Origin: Rotaria socialis
Taxonomy: Eukaryota > Rotifera > Eurotatoria > Philodinida > Philodinidae
Direction of reading: 5' to 3'
Length of the DNA: 64,000 bases
Assembly: GCA_905331475.1 (NCBI GenBank)
Contig: CAJNYU010000181.1
Coordinates: 496,001 to 560,000 of the forward strand
Made by a program: the position numbers and the translations under genes. This document shows, in pieces, positions 39,674 to 52,097 of this stretch. A model generated the notes under the pieces. That model ran no database searches. It worked only from the letters and a program-made list of their open reading frames with translations, and was not told the DNA's origin. The stretch's first letter is position 1. Every line of letters starts with the position of its first letter.

Positions 39674-42600
39674 TTAAGATAATTCACTATTATTTGTTTC
39701 GATCTTTTTTTCTTTACACTCATAATTGATAAGAGCTTGTAAAGAGTCTCTATCAAATGTTAATTTTCCGTCCAGTACATTAGCAATCTAAATCAATCAT
39801 AGAAATAATGAAAATCAATGTTTCTTAGGGAACATTATTTCAGTATACTTGTTTCAAACCGGACAGTTGTATATGTAATTCATCTTCAGTTGCTGTTTCT
39901 AAATCACAGATATTTGCTTGTATTCGTTCTAATATAGAATATAAATGATTCTAATATATTTCAAATTCTTTCTTTTTTTTTTGTAAATATTTATGATTAA
40001 ATTTACCAATAAATTTATGCATGTATTGACCACAAGATTTTTGTATCCGTATATTATCTTCATATTGTTGCCGTATTGATTTTTCATTCCATAACTGATG
40101 TAGACATGAATAGTTTTATTAAATCAGTATGATGAAAATCAAAGAAAAGATACATACATCCATTTCGGAATAGAAAGAACTACTAGATGGGACTGTTTTG
40201 ATTGTTTGTAGTGTTGAAGTAAATGGAGAATTGCTAGACGAACTCGGTTTCAATGAATCCATCGGAAAGTTCGTTTCAGGTGGCGATGCTGATTTTTGTG
40301 TTTCAGTTATATGTGGACGATTCAATCGCGGTTTTGGTGGAGGAGGTACCAATATCCGTTGAAGTTTTTTTGTTCGAACAGTATTTTCTAATGTATTATT
40401 TAAAAAAGAAGTTAGAATCGATCTTTGATGTATAAAAAATAATACTATTTAGCAAACCTCGCTCATTTCCCGATGGATTAATTCGAGTGTCCGGTTTCTG
40501 TCGTTCTATTGGAGTAATCGCTGGTTCAGGTAAAGATGATAACTTAAAAAACAAGAAAAATGTGAAGATTTTCAATGATACTTTTATTTTATATTCTTTA
40601 CTTGTCTTCCAGTTAAAGTAAGAGCTTTCCGAATGACTGGTTCAACATTAGTTATAACATTTTGTTTCATGAGCGATTGTAAATAATTATAATGTTCTTT
40701 TTCTTCTTGTGTTGAAACTGGAGAAAATCAATATTTTGTTTTTGTTTTATCATATATAGCTTAGGAAAACATGTATACATACTTATTTGTCCAACTTCTA
40801 TCAGAAGGGCAATAAAAAAATAATCGACAAATCCAAAATGTTCATCCAAACAGAAAATCACTGTCCAAAGATCTACACAAGAAAACAGAAATCATTTAAT
40901 TTTCTGTAAATCTTTATTTAATTGCTTCAATGATTTACTTGGAATAGAGTCAAATGGAATTTCTCGTCCAAACAAAAGTCGAAGCCAACGTCTGTGTAAT
41001 AGAAAGTGAGCTTATTGAAAAAGAAAAATCTATAGAATCATTATTTTTAATACTAATATTAAATGTCAGAGGATTTTTATATAGTTTCAGTCTATTACTA
41101 ACTGAATTTTTCTAAGATAAATAATATATATATATATATATATATAGGGAGAGAGGGGGGGGATTCCTCTACATGTATGTTGTACTTCTGTTTATAAGAT
41201 TATCAGATAAGCGATAATAGGCGACTATTTTAGTTTTAAACTATTCAGGGTTTTTGTCCTCTGCCTTGAATCATATAGAAATATAATTGTTATAGAATAT
41301 ATTTGATAAAATACTAGCGAGAAATTATTTTATAAACTTTCAAGATAGAATTCTATTCTAAACCTCTTGAATGTTAACATGATAGAAATTTACTAACAAA
41401 TATAATTCTTACATGCCATAAACTGTTGGTTCAATATTTAATTCTTCTAATTTACAATGTAAGAAACGATCATAATGTCTTAAACGTTCAAATATAGAAT
41501 TCATTCTTGTCACAGTATCATTTGGTGGAATATGGGTATCATTCAACCGTTGAAATGGTATTTGCTTGGCACCATTTATGCCACCATGCTATATTCATAT
41601 GTATGTAAAAACTATAGAATGTTTATTAAAATGATATCAAGCTTACTTTCTTGCGTCGTATAACTGTATTACTTGTCGTAAGAGAATAGAACTGTCGAAG
41701 ATGATCTATAATTTTTTCGAAAATAGCACTAAAAAAGAAATTTAATTGATTTAAACAAAAATAAACCAGTCATATTTAATTGGACATACTAAGCATCATG
41801 CTCAAGATATTGTGAATCGTATATTTTTTTCATTAATTCATTTGATTCTTCGCATTCATTGATTTTTAAAGCTTCCAGATGAATAGCATAAACGACAATG
41901 CCAAGAATTTCATGCATACCCTTAAATCAATGTAAATATAAAAAAGAACGAAATTTATTTGTGTCCTATAATTTAGTTTTTACTTGTCGATATGGAGTTG
42001 TTTTTTGATGATGTCGACTATGAGTAAATAATATTCGTAATTGAAGATCTACCATACGTGGATTTCGGAAAAATGAAATATCTGGACAACTATAATTGAG
42101 AAGAAGAATACTAGATCAATTAAACAAAAAAAATTAAATTAATATCACTTACGTTCGTCGAACATCTGTTGTAATAGTTGCTTTGAGTTCCTCATCAGCA
42201 AAATATTGTGACCATGTGCTCTAGAATAAGTATGCAACAAAGCAAAAATAAAAAATATAACTATCTGATTTTCTCTTCTATTTTATTACATTTTCATCTC
42301 TTGAAAGTGGATGATTAAGATTTTCTGCATCTGTATTATTATTATTTTCACTCATCTTATATGGATCAATTTTATATTGCTGTACAAGTTTTTCATAATG
42401 ACTACGATTTGCATTAAGCATATCATCCCATTGACTTGAATTGCGTGGTAAACAATGTAAAAAGATCCGCCATAATACTGTTGTAAAATTACATTCAATC
42501 ATTTGACGATTTAAAATTTCTTCACGAACGAACTCATAATCGAAATTATCAAAAAGACGTTGAAATTCATCTCTAACAAATAAATAAATAAGCATACAGA

Positions 42601-42921
42601 ATCAATAGACTTGAGTTTTTGATATTTTTACAAAAGATATGTTTGATTTTTGTTCGTATTATCAGTAGGTTCGTTTGGTGGGTCTATAGACGATGAAGAA
42701 GTTTCGGCTAAAAACATAAATACAACATTATAACAAATATATATGATTATTATTATTGTACATGGTGGATATATTGTTGTTTGATCAATAGATATTGCAG
42801 ACGGTTGTGATTGCGAGGGTGGTGGAGGTGGGGGTGGTCGTTGAGGTCGTAGAGGCGCATTTTCTGCATCAGATTTCTTTTTATGATTTGAAGCAACCAG
42901 AGAGACTTCGATAGACGACAT
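39674..42921 (-). CDS. TBC1D5: TBC1D5-like Rab GTPase-activating protein
   Basis: TBC-domain protein; the vertebrate homologue acts on Rab7 with retromer and in autophagy. Sixteen exons: 42762-42921, 42632-42707, 42290-42572, 42153-42220, 41984-42089, 41790-41920, 41647-41728, 41413-41588, 40939-40991, 40783-40872, 40602-40717, 40458-40542, 40158-40387, 40007-40094, 39849-39928, 39674-39787. They join to 645 residues (human about 795). The start is the ATG at 42919-42921; the frame is open further upstream only from a TTG. A proline run (PPPPPPPSQ) occurs early. The TBC domain has the catalytic arginine motif ITTDVRRT (about 189-196) and glutamine motif YRQGMHE (about 229), then SQYLEHDAYAIFEKI, YGIRWLRLLFGREIP and FGFVDYFFIALLIEV, all TBC1D5-like. 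The C-terminal tail is low complexity and ends with a short helical segment. Both GAP fingers are intact, so activity is expected. Confidence 0.92.
41123..41146. repeat. TA microsatellite in a TBC1D5 intron
   Basis: A TA run followed by GGGAGAGAGGGGGGGG in the 421-base intron between exons 41413-41588 and 40939-40991. Confidence 0.8.
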
Positions 42922-43694
42922 GCTCAGTATTCGAAAGTTGTTGACCTCCAATTTGTCTGTTATAATATACGCGCAGTTTCACTATTCAATTGTCTAAAAT
43001 GTATAAAAAAATAGAAATAAATTCATAAATGAGATATTATTCGAATTATTTAAAATTTTCCAACAGATCAAAAACAAGAAAATATATGATGAACATTTCG
43101 TTATGGTTTGCATTGTTTCATATCTTCTCTCGTTTTTTTTTATTCGAACAAATTTGTTATCAGCAAATATTTGCTATTCATTTTTTTTATCGCTTGGATG
43201 ATAATCACTCGAGAAAAAGGTAAAGTCTTACGTTCTGTCGAAGGTCATTAGACAAAAACGAACTTCCTGTAAAACACAGTATTCGACTCAAAATCTTTAT
43301 TTACTATGACAAAAAAAACCAGTAACAATAGAGAAAATTACACTTTTTTAAATAGATATTGTTCTTTTTCATGAAGAAACTTTTCTTAAACAAAACAATA
43401 ATCCTTTAGATAATTATTACGCGAAAATAAATTCTTATTATTTAGCACAACGAGCATTCATATATACGTGCATAGAAATATAGTATACATATATAAAGAA
43501 ATCTTTTTTTAGAAAAACTAAAAGATCGATGAAACAAAGTCGCCTAGATACTTTGAAACGCAACAAAAACAAAATGACACAAATCACCAAACTATTCAGA
43601 TTTCTATCACCAGACGTCGTAGAAAACAAATTTTACTAATAAACGAAACGTAACAACATGACAAAAAGCATTATTTTCAAACTTATTCTACTAT
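42922..43694. other. Space between PRADC1 and TBC1D5
   Basis: Contains the 5' region of TBC1D5. A possible acceptor (ATACATTTTAG, read on the minus strand near 43000) lies about 75 bases upstream of its ATG. Otherwise nothing is recognised. Confidence 0.45.
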
Positions 43695-44577
43695 TTATAA
43701 CCAATACGATCCTGGAGCTCGATGTACTTTCAACATTTCATCGTAGGTTAAATTTAATGGAATGTTTATTCGAGCACCAATTAAATGATTCTTTTCAATT
43801 GACTTCAAAATCATATGTCTATAAAACATACACAAAAAAAAGAAAATATTATCATTTATCGAAAGTGATTGCATGTTTTTTAATCAAACCCGTCTCTGTA
43901 TTGTAAAAATATAGCTGGAATTAGAACAGTGCGTCCAGTCGAATCATGCTTCATGTCAACAAAACGTTCGTCTGCTGTACGATCATTATTCATAACGATG
44001 ACACCTAAAGCACCGGTTCGTTGTACATTTATTATTTTAGTAACAAACGAACAATCACTGAAACAAATTCGTATTGATCAAATAAATCTAATCATAAATC
44101 ATCATCAAACATACCCACGCTCGACAAGTGCAATATTTCCTTTCAATATAAAATCATTTTGTAAACTACTACATGCTTCCAGTGGTTTACTTGGTATTAA
44201 ATAAACATCTTTGAGTAATTCGTTCTACAAACAAGAAGAAAATACTGCAATAAAAAACAATTCAAACCAGTGAATTAAGCAAAGAGCTAAATATATCGTT
44301 GTCACATACGATTAAAAAAGATCACATTCTGAGCTGGTTTATCAACTCACAAAGCTAGTACCAAAATCATTTGCTGGTTGACAACGAAATGTATAACTAA
44401 TATCGACTAGAAAGAAATTTTATGCATAATTTTGAAATCAATAGGAAAATAAATAGACATACATGGTTCTAAAACTTCAAAATAAACATTTCTGTAATGA
44501 TCATAGCTTTGATCACGAGAATGAATAATTAATGGTAAAAATATTGTCATAATTAAGTAGAAATCGATCAAAACCAT
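43695..44577 (-). CDS. PRADC1: Protease-associated domain protein (PRADC1/PAP21)
   Basis: Small secreted glycoprotein family built around one PA domain; the molecular role is poorly defined. Five exons (44463-44577, 44351-44406, 44115-44224, 43890-44057, 43695-43818) join to 190 residues, against 188 in human. Signal peptide about residues 1-19 (hydrophobic DFYLIMTIFLPLII). Conserved stretches: YFEVLEP, SYTFRCQPANDFG, NIALVERGDCSFVTK, RTGALGVIVMNND, HDSTGRTVLIPAIFL and, near the end, INIPLNLT with an N-glycosylation site. It ends SYWL, similar to the family's PPWTFW end. An upstream acceptor (AG at 44599-44600 on the minus strand) leaves a 21-base leader. The gene looks intact. Confidence 0.93.
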
Positions 44578-45291
44578 GATATTAACTGAGTAGTATATCT
44601 GAATAGTGAAAAAAGACAAATTAGGTCTTGCTTGTTTCTTTTTCTATTTCATAGTGAAGTTCTGATTTTTGATTGTTTATGAAAACGTAGTAGAATAGCA
44701 AGTACAATAAATATGTACCATATATCAAGAATACATACATTAAATGTTTGAAAAATCTCAAAAATACTTAATATTTAATACTGTAATCAAATTCATTTCC
44801 CCGTGATAGTTATCGAGTTTTCATAAATCTCTGATAGCGGTATGGTACATAAAGTAGTCGTTGTTGCCGAAAAAGAAGTCATTTTTGCATTTTCTAGTAT
44901 AAATTAAATTAAATTTAGATGCCACTACTGTAGATCTTAAGAATATGTTTGAATCATCCTAATTCGATTTCTAATTTAACGCTCATTTTGAATGAATGAT
45001 TGTACCCGTTAATATTCATAAGAGTAGTATGTGTTTAAAATCGTATGAGACTCGAAAGTAGAAAACGCTTTCTTATACGATCTAAAATAAGTTTATAGGA
45101 TCGTTAAAATTATTTAAAAAGTCCAATCATGTGATTATTGAATCCATTGAATAAATAAATCAATAGCAAGATTTTCAATGAATCATTCAGTTTTCAATCA
45201 AAAATTTTCCATAAGTTTTATTCTACTAAATAATCTTTGAAAAAAATCTTTTTATTCGGTATAATCTTTCAAATAATCCAATAAGTAAAAT
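44578..45291. other. Upstream of PRADC1
   Basis: AT-rich, with no gene recognised. The 58-base block at 45292 lies about 715 bases upstream of the PRADC1 start. Confidence 0.45.
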
Positions 45292-45349
45292 ATCAAAGTG
45301 CATTACTATGCATATTCATTTATAGTACAATAATAAACAATATGGCCGT
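45292..45349 (+). repeat. 58-base conserved block, copy A
   Basis: Matches 51973-52030 without gaps at 48 of 58 positions. The two ends are the most conserved: ATCAAAGTGCATT.CTATGCA at the left and ATAAACAATATGGCCGT at the right. In this copy it leads straight into a tRNA-like sequence. Confidence 0.7.
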
Positions 45350-45421
45350 CATGGCAAAGTTGCTAACGGACTGCTATTTTAGTTGCATTAAAATCAGGTT
45401 TCAATTCAATCAAAAGTTGAC
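45345..45421 (+). pseudogene. Degenerate tRNA-Ser(GCT)-like sequence
   Basis: TGGCAAAGTTGCTAACGGAC resembles a tRNA A box and D arm, GGACTGCTA resembles the anticodon region of tRNA-Ser(GCT), and GGTTTCAATTC resembles a B box. A T5 run follows at 45422-45426, as in a Pol III terminator. The T stem and most of the acceptor stem do not pair, so it is not a working tRNA. It could be a tRNA-derived SINE head or a pseudogene. Confidence 0.3.
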
Positions 45422-45426
45422 TTTTT

Positions 45427-47441
45427 GTAGCTCGATACGACAATATCAGGATTCGACTCAACATGTTCCAGATTGAGATTAATCGAGACGATGTCGACGT
45501 AACTTTTGTTTTGTCGCCAGTATCTAGCACCCTCTGCAGTCATCTCTAATGTCTAATGTTGTTTTTTCCAAAATTTCAAGTATCGAATATCTCTATTCAT
45601 TTTTATCATTTATTCAAAAAAACAGTTTAACGCTAATCAAGCGTCGCCGAACCTATTTAAATACACATAGCCTTATTGAAATAGTTTCCTCTATCAACTC
45701 TTATCAAAGGGACTACAAGTAAAGAACTATTAACAACGAATGACCGAATGATAAACTGCACTGTACTAAAAAAAACATAGCGAATAGTAGGAGAGAGAAA
45801 AAAGTAGTGATTGACTTTGAACGAAAATATACTGGAAAATTAAGAATACTGTTTTTATCATTACTAAAACGAGTTCTTATTTCATGAAACTTAAATTGCA
45901 ATAGGCACTCTGCTAGATATTATTTACCTTTCCCGTCGTCTATAATTGTACTGCTTCTTAATATTAGTGTCACGTATTTATTGAACAGGTCAATTTAGTC
46001 TGGTTAGATTATACTTGATTTCAATGCATAGTAACACAATCAAAATGTCTATCGTTCCATCGATGGAAAAAATATGCAACCCTGTGTGTTTTTGCAAAAA
46101 TGATCAGCTTGAAATCAGCATCGTCTTCCGTATCGTTTAAGTTTTCATAAAAATAGTTAATTATTTTAAGAGCTAAGAAACACACAATATCACATGAACA
46201 AACAGAGTTTTTCAGCAATTGCCTCTGACTACGTCATAGCATAATAGCTAAACAGGTGAAATTCGTTAAATAATCAATATATACTTTATCCGTGAGTTAC
46301 GTCGTAATTAATCATGAACATGAAACGGACGGTATACAAATGAAAATATACGTTACTTGAATAGTTGATAGGATTTCATAACCTTTCACTTTCTATCCTA
46401 AATGTAATAATTTATTAATCTCTTCTGTTCGCACATGTAAAAATTCTAAAGTTCAGTCCGATTCAATTGAAACAAAATTGTAATGTTAACTTTTAAATAA
46501 GAAACATAAAAACTACGCTGAAAATTTCGGTACCATACACAACCAAATAGTTACTTCGCGCATAGGAAAAAAATCAGGTTAAATTTCATGCATGCTATGA
46601 AACTTTAAAAGTGTTGCAAAACAAAATGGAAGGCAGTCGGAATATTTGCAAGTTTGTTTTTAGAAATCTATCAAGCTTAAAAACTTGTAACACTAGAATC
46701 CTTGAAGAGGTCTTGAATGAGTTAGCCATTTAGGTTCCATTTGGTACCATTTTTTTCCAGTGATTGGTGTCTCTTCCTTCGGTTCAAAAAGTTTATCTCG
46801 ATCTAGTCGGAGACGACGTCATTTTAATGTGTAATCAAGATTAAAATTTGCCCTACGACACGAAAGAATGATAAAAACGATTTCACTATTTTGAATAAAA
46901 TTTATTATTACCATCGGCCTTAGAGTTATCTTTTCTTTTCTATAGACGCAATCATACACCAAAGAAAATGAAATTCATCCAATCACGAATATACACTTCA
47001 TTCAAGAGTAATAAAGTAACTAATCATGGCAGTAAAACTTCTTGTATACAAGTAAACGTAGCCTACTTGAATGCTCATCTATAGGATATGATAAACTTTC
47101 TCTTTCGATGTCGTGTCTAATAGTGTCATAAAATCTATCAAATTACTGGCCACTTATACAATTATCATCAAGCTTTATTTTGATGGCTGATAATGGAATG
47201 TTTTACTAACAATATCATTTTGATTGAATAGAATCCCTAAGTCTGCTTACACAGATCGGATTATTGCGATCGAAACATTGAACATTTCGAGAAATGATTA
47301 AAAATGAATGTTTTCTAAGTCAAATTTGTTCGATAGAGCATTTACTGTAATGACCGAATATGACCTTTCGTAGTTCAATACAATGTTTTATATGACACAT
47401 ACCGCATCTTATGGGTTTTATGTTGTATTTTTAGATCAAAT
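45427..47441. other. Intergenic, nothing recognised
   Basis: AT-rich. Ends with TGTTGTATTTTTAG, an acceptor-like site 7 bases before the ATG of the decayed ATP-grasp/SET gene. Confidence 0.45.
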
Positions 47442-50400
47442 ATGATACACAATGATGATGAATCACAAATAGAAGTGATTGGTGGTGAAAAGAAATCAAT
47501 TGATTTCAATACTGATTATTATAAATTACAGAATATTTGCATTATTAATGCTGAGACACGTCAGACAATGGAAATTCCTCATCATGATAAGTCTAACAGT
47601 TCGCCACACTCAAACGACAAAAAACCTATAATATAATAATGTATCCAAATAATGTCGAACAAGTAAACCAAGGCATAGCATTTACTGATTCCAGCTTACG
47701 TTGTTGTGATCTTACGCGTTTTGAAATCAAGCGATTGTGTCAATACAATCAATTATCAGTAGCTAAGTTTGCACTCATATCAGATCTCAATCAGTACTAC
47801 ATCGATGATTGGAATCAACTAGTAAGGAAAATTGGTGGTTTTCCATTGCTTGTTGAATTCGAATATCACAATGATAGTAAGTTTCGACTATCTCTTTACT
47901 AAAGCAAATTATTTGCTATATCCATTATGCAAATGAAATACTTAAAGAACTAATTGTATATCTCAACATATTCTATAATATAAAATAAGACAACAGAAAA
48001 CTAACGATATTGCTTGGACTACAATTACTTGTTGAAAATCCTAATCCTCATTCACTATTGGATATAGCGAGATGATACGAGACCTTATCTAAACTCTGAG
48101 GACGATTGTAGTTTCGTTTTTATTCATTCTGTTCATGGAACATATTCTTCATGTTGAAGAGTTTATCCGTAGCAGGGATTAGAAAATCTTCTTATCAACT
48201 CATATTCATGTATGACTTTCTAATATTAGATATTGAAATCAATGAAAAATCTATGATTCATGATGTTGCCAGTATGAAAGAACGTTGCTCTGTCTTGATC
48301 AATGATTTTGGTGCCGCATTGCTGTAACAGTATATTGAAGGACGTGAGTTTACTGTGTTTATCATTGGTAGTGGTCAAAATATTCATGTATTTTCTCCAG
48401 TTGAATATCAATTTTATGTCAATAAAACAGTCATAACATTTGAAGATAAATGTAGTACTAATTATGCTCGATCGAATTGGCGTCTAATGGAAGGACAACA
48501 AAATACAGAAGAACAAGAGATCATAAATGATTTCATGATCTCAGCTAGACAACTTTACGAAGCAATCGAAGGTGATGGATATGCTCGGATTGATATTTGA
48601 CAAGATAGACGAACAGAGAAACTCTTTATATTAGACTATAGTTCGAACCTGAGTCTTTTCTATAGAGATTCGTACTCAATCGATTGTGTCATCGAAGCCA
48701 GTGGTTGGTTCAAGGCTCAACTAGTGAAATTTCCTTTAGAAGATGCTCTAGAACGTCAACGAAAATATCATTTGATACATTCAAATGTGGTTAAATTCTC
48801 TGAAAAATCTGGCTTTGGGCTATATTCATCATGTAGTTTGATTCCGGGCGAAATTATTTATTCACTTGAAAGTGCTTCTTTAAAATTTACCACAAAAAAG
48901 TATGCTGAAGAAACGTTCAATGACAATGACATGCTTGTTTTCAAAAATTACGGTAAGCGTCCTCGTCTGTTGAGCTTTTTTCAGATCGATGACAATGATA
49001 TATATAGTAAAAAGAGCACTCCAACTACAATAGATAAAAACTGCACGTTACTTTCTATTTTAAAAAATCAAGGCAAAACATTAAATTAAGATACAGCACA
49101 GTGCTTACTTCTCCTTTAGCCATCTTCCTATGTAGAAGCGCTGAAAACCAAAGATAAATATCAGTCGCTACTATGTTTCATTTTATTTGCATTATGATAA
49201 TGTTATTAAGGAGAGAGTAATTATTAGAACGCTTCACTGATAGTACCGTGGTTAATAATAGAATTTTCGTACTGCTTTTGAGTGTTAGAAAAAACTTTCT
49301 CATCTTGATGCATATTTTTCTTTTCGCTCCAAAAATTCATATCTTTTTTTGTTTTTGAAAAATCATCTTCACTGTTTAACTATTTATTCGTTCTTGCGTT
49401 CCATTTCTTGTTGCATGGCCTATCTGTAATACTTTGTACATTCTTCGGCATGCAAAAAGTGACCGATGGCAACCTTTTGAATCGCTCGTGTGACCCAAAC
49501 ATGTGGGTGGAGGGTCTACATCATATTGCTCGCAGATCGATCCGTACGTATCGATGGATTTACCTTTCCCACATGTAGTTACCTTTTGAGATAAGAATTA
49601 GTCACTATAATTGTTTGACTATTCAAATTGAACTCATCTGCTGGATATAATTCATTGCGATTCTCATTCACCGCGAATTTCTATTTCGGTCATATTTAGG
49701 CTTCGAATTCAATATTACTCTATATATTGATAATCGTCTAATTTTCCTGAACTGCTTGTATGCTTGTCTTGCATAGAATCGATCATCGAGTTCTTTTTTC
49801 CGTGCTAGTGAAACACTTTCTACAGGTGTTAAGAACTATTTCGATGAGGAAACAAAAAACGTAGTTCAATACACTGAAAACATACTGAATACATTGCATC
49901 TATGTGCTTTGATTTGAATTTATGATATCAAAGCAAAATAAAAACAATCTATTTGTATTGTTTTATCAACTATAGCAAGGCGTTACCGAGATTTGCTTTT
50001 GTTGCGGAATTTATTCATTGTTTCAAGATTTATTAGGATGAATAGGTCAGAAAATAATGTGATTTATTTCCAAATATATAGAAACTCATTCGACAATTCT
50101 CAACAAGTACTATTTGCTTTTGTATTTTCTCTGTCAAGTCATGTTCTTATAAACAATTTTAAAAAGACTTGAGCACTTTGAACTTTTATCAATCATGTTA
50201 CGTTAACTTTTGTTTTATTTACGCCACTAGATGTCTGATGAACCATTAACTATGGATTATTCGACATTTATGAATACACCACCAGATTTCGAGTGTTGGT
50301 GTGGAGCACTAGAATGTTGTCGTCGACTCAAACCTGATGAGTACAAAGAAAAATGGTTTCAAGATCGCTATGGCTCAAACGTCAGTCCGTACATACGAAT

Positions 50401-50446
50401 GTTGATTAATATCGAAAATATGAAAAATAACAATGAAACAAATTAA
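47442..50446 (+). pseudogene. Decayed ATP-grasp + SET domain fusion gene
   Basis: Pieces of one large protein in order. ATP-grasp ligase part: SSLRCCDLTRFEIKRLCQYN (from about 47690), LLVEFEYHNDS, then EGREFTVFIIG and EGDGYARIDI (48341-48597). SET methyltransferase part: SEKSGFGLYSSCSLIPGEII (from about 48800), LNRSCDPNMWVEGL (49474-49515, the NHSCDPN core with Arg for His), then EPLTMDYSTFM and a post-SET FECWCGALECC with RR (50231-50446). Defects: a frame change near 47636, an in-frame TAA at 48325-48327, an in-frame TGA at 48598-48600, and a scrambled stretch of about 1.1 kb around the SET core. Neighbouring genes use all three stops normally, so a changed genetic code is unlikely. The pairing of ATP-grasp with SET is unusual. 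Intact paralogues may exist elsewhere in the genome. Confidence 0.75.
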
Positions 50447-51972
50447 TTTTATGGAAAAGCAATCGGATTTCTCATATAGACTATAGTTTCATGGAACTAG
50501 CTTTTCTAATTTTTGTTTTCAATATCTCTAATAAACGCTCAAGTTAGATAAATGACACACGTAACACGGTAAAAAGTTACTCCACATTAACACATAGTTT
50601 CTTATTACACATGCTGATAAAGTACTCTAGTAGATATATACATATATATATATTAATGAATTTTAGCATCTATGGTCTTATTTCATTTACTATTTGTATT
50701 TGTGTTTATAAGCAAACGATTTATTCAATCAATAAAACAAGTATTCGATGTTCGAGACAATGTCATGAAAACTTTGCTCATATATTTCCGTTTTTAACAA
50801 TCAATAGGCTTTATCTCTTGTTTTTTTTATAGCAGAGATAATCTATACAAAAAAACATATTTATCATAATGGTCGTGAAGCAATCTTGTTATGTGCTATT
50901 TTCAATGACGTGAGTCAGGATGCATACTTTTAGAGAAGAATACATTTTCAAGAATTTTTCATCGATTAAATTTTAAAGAATATTTTTCAAAAAAAATCCT
51001 ATCACGTTTTTCTTAACGGGATTGTTCAAGAATTTAACTTCAAATTACAGTAAAAATCGAAATATTGGGCACTGCTGAAAATAGTAAATCGGACAATTTC
51101 TAATAGCCCTGAAATTTGTGTCTCATAAATAACAATACTTAATTGCACTATACAGAAAGATTGTTTCCTCAAACTTCCATTAACAAAATGCAATTGATCC
51201 AAAGTCTTTGTTCTGTATTTATCAATAGACAATTTGAAACAGCTTGCTCTTCTATTTAGCTAGACCATACCCTATTTTTGTCAATCGACAATTGCCAACA
51301 ATTAGTATATTATATATGGCTTTTTTTTACATAAATCGTGTTCTTTCAATACACAAGTTGACGAAAAGTATATATGGATTTTCTTTTCACAGAGTAGGCA
51401 AATATTTTACAAGCATGCGTATTATTACAGAGAAACCTTTTGTTGTAGTCACAGCTTTTGTGCTTCTAACATACACATCTCAACACAATAACGAAATAGT
51501 TAATATTAGGACAGCAAGTCGATTATTGTGGACTACGTTTTCATAGAAATCATTATCGAGCGCCAAAAAAGTTTTAAATAAAATCTATAATTATGTCAGT
51601 TATGTATGTGATGACAAAAATTGTTACAACGTGTAATTTTCGATGAAGCTGAAAAATCTATCAAGATTTAAATAGAACCGAAGATTATATTCTAGGAAAT
51701 TCGTATGTTTTCAAGTAAAATATAAACTTTCATGAAATCAATATTTACGAATGAGATTCAGAGTTCAATTTGTAGGTTTCGTCATATTTTTACAGATACA
51801 TTAAACTTAAAAAAACGAAAACCAATAGACAGAGTACACTTGAAATGAGTCATATACCGTTGAAGTAAAGTAAATAAATTTGTGCAAAGTTCCTTCTGAA
51901 AAATTCTAGAAAGAAAAAATATTTTATAGATTTCTACTTTTGATAATATATGCACATATTAAGAAATAAATA
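50447..51972. other. Intergenic, nothing recognised
   Basis: AT-rich. A TA-rich stretch lies near 50635-50655. Open frames here lack motifs and splice partners. Confidence 0.45.
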
Positions 51973-52030
51973 ATCAAAGTGCATTGCTATGCATATGCAC
52001 TTGGAATGTAGAAATAAACAATATGGCCGT
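51973..52030 (+). repeat. 58-base conserved block, copy B
   Basis: The second copy of the block at 45292. It lies 68 bases before the PTIP start codon and ends at ATATGGCCGT, after which the similarity stops. The conserved ATGCATAT and AATATGGCCG cores resemble POU/octamer and YY1-type sites, so a promoter role is possible. Confidence 0.6.
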
Positions 52031-52097
52031 TATTATTCATTGGATCGTTCTTTTCTTCTCGCTTTTTTTATTCATTTAGTTTTGATTCTTACTGAAT

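Noticed and set aside
42922-42951. Ten extra N-terminal residues on the TBC1D5-like protein
   Set aside because: That extension begins at TTG; the first ATG in frame is at 42919-42921.
48325-48600. TAA and TGA in the ATP-grasp/SET gene as evidence of a variant genetic code
   Set aside because: TAA, TAG and TGA all end conserved genes in this window (for example TGA in the deaminase, TAG in the receptor, TAA in PTIP).
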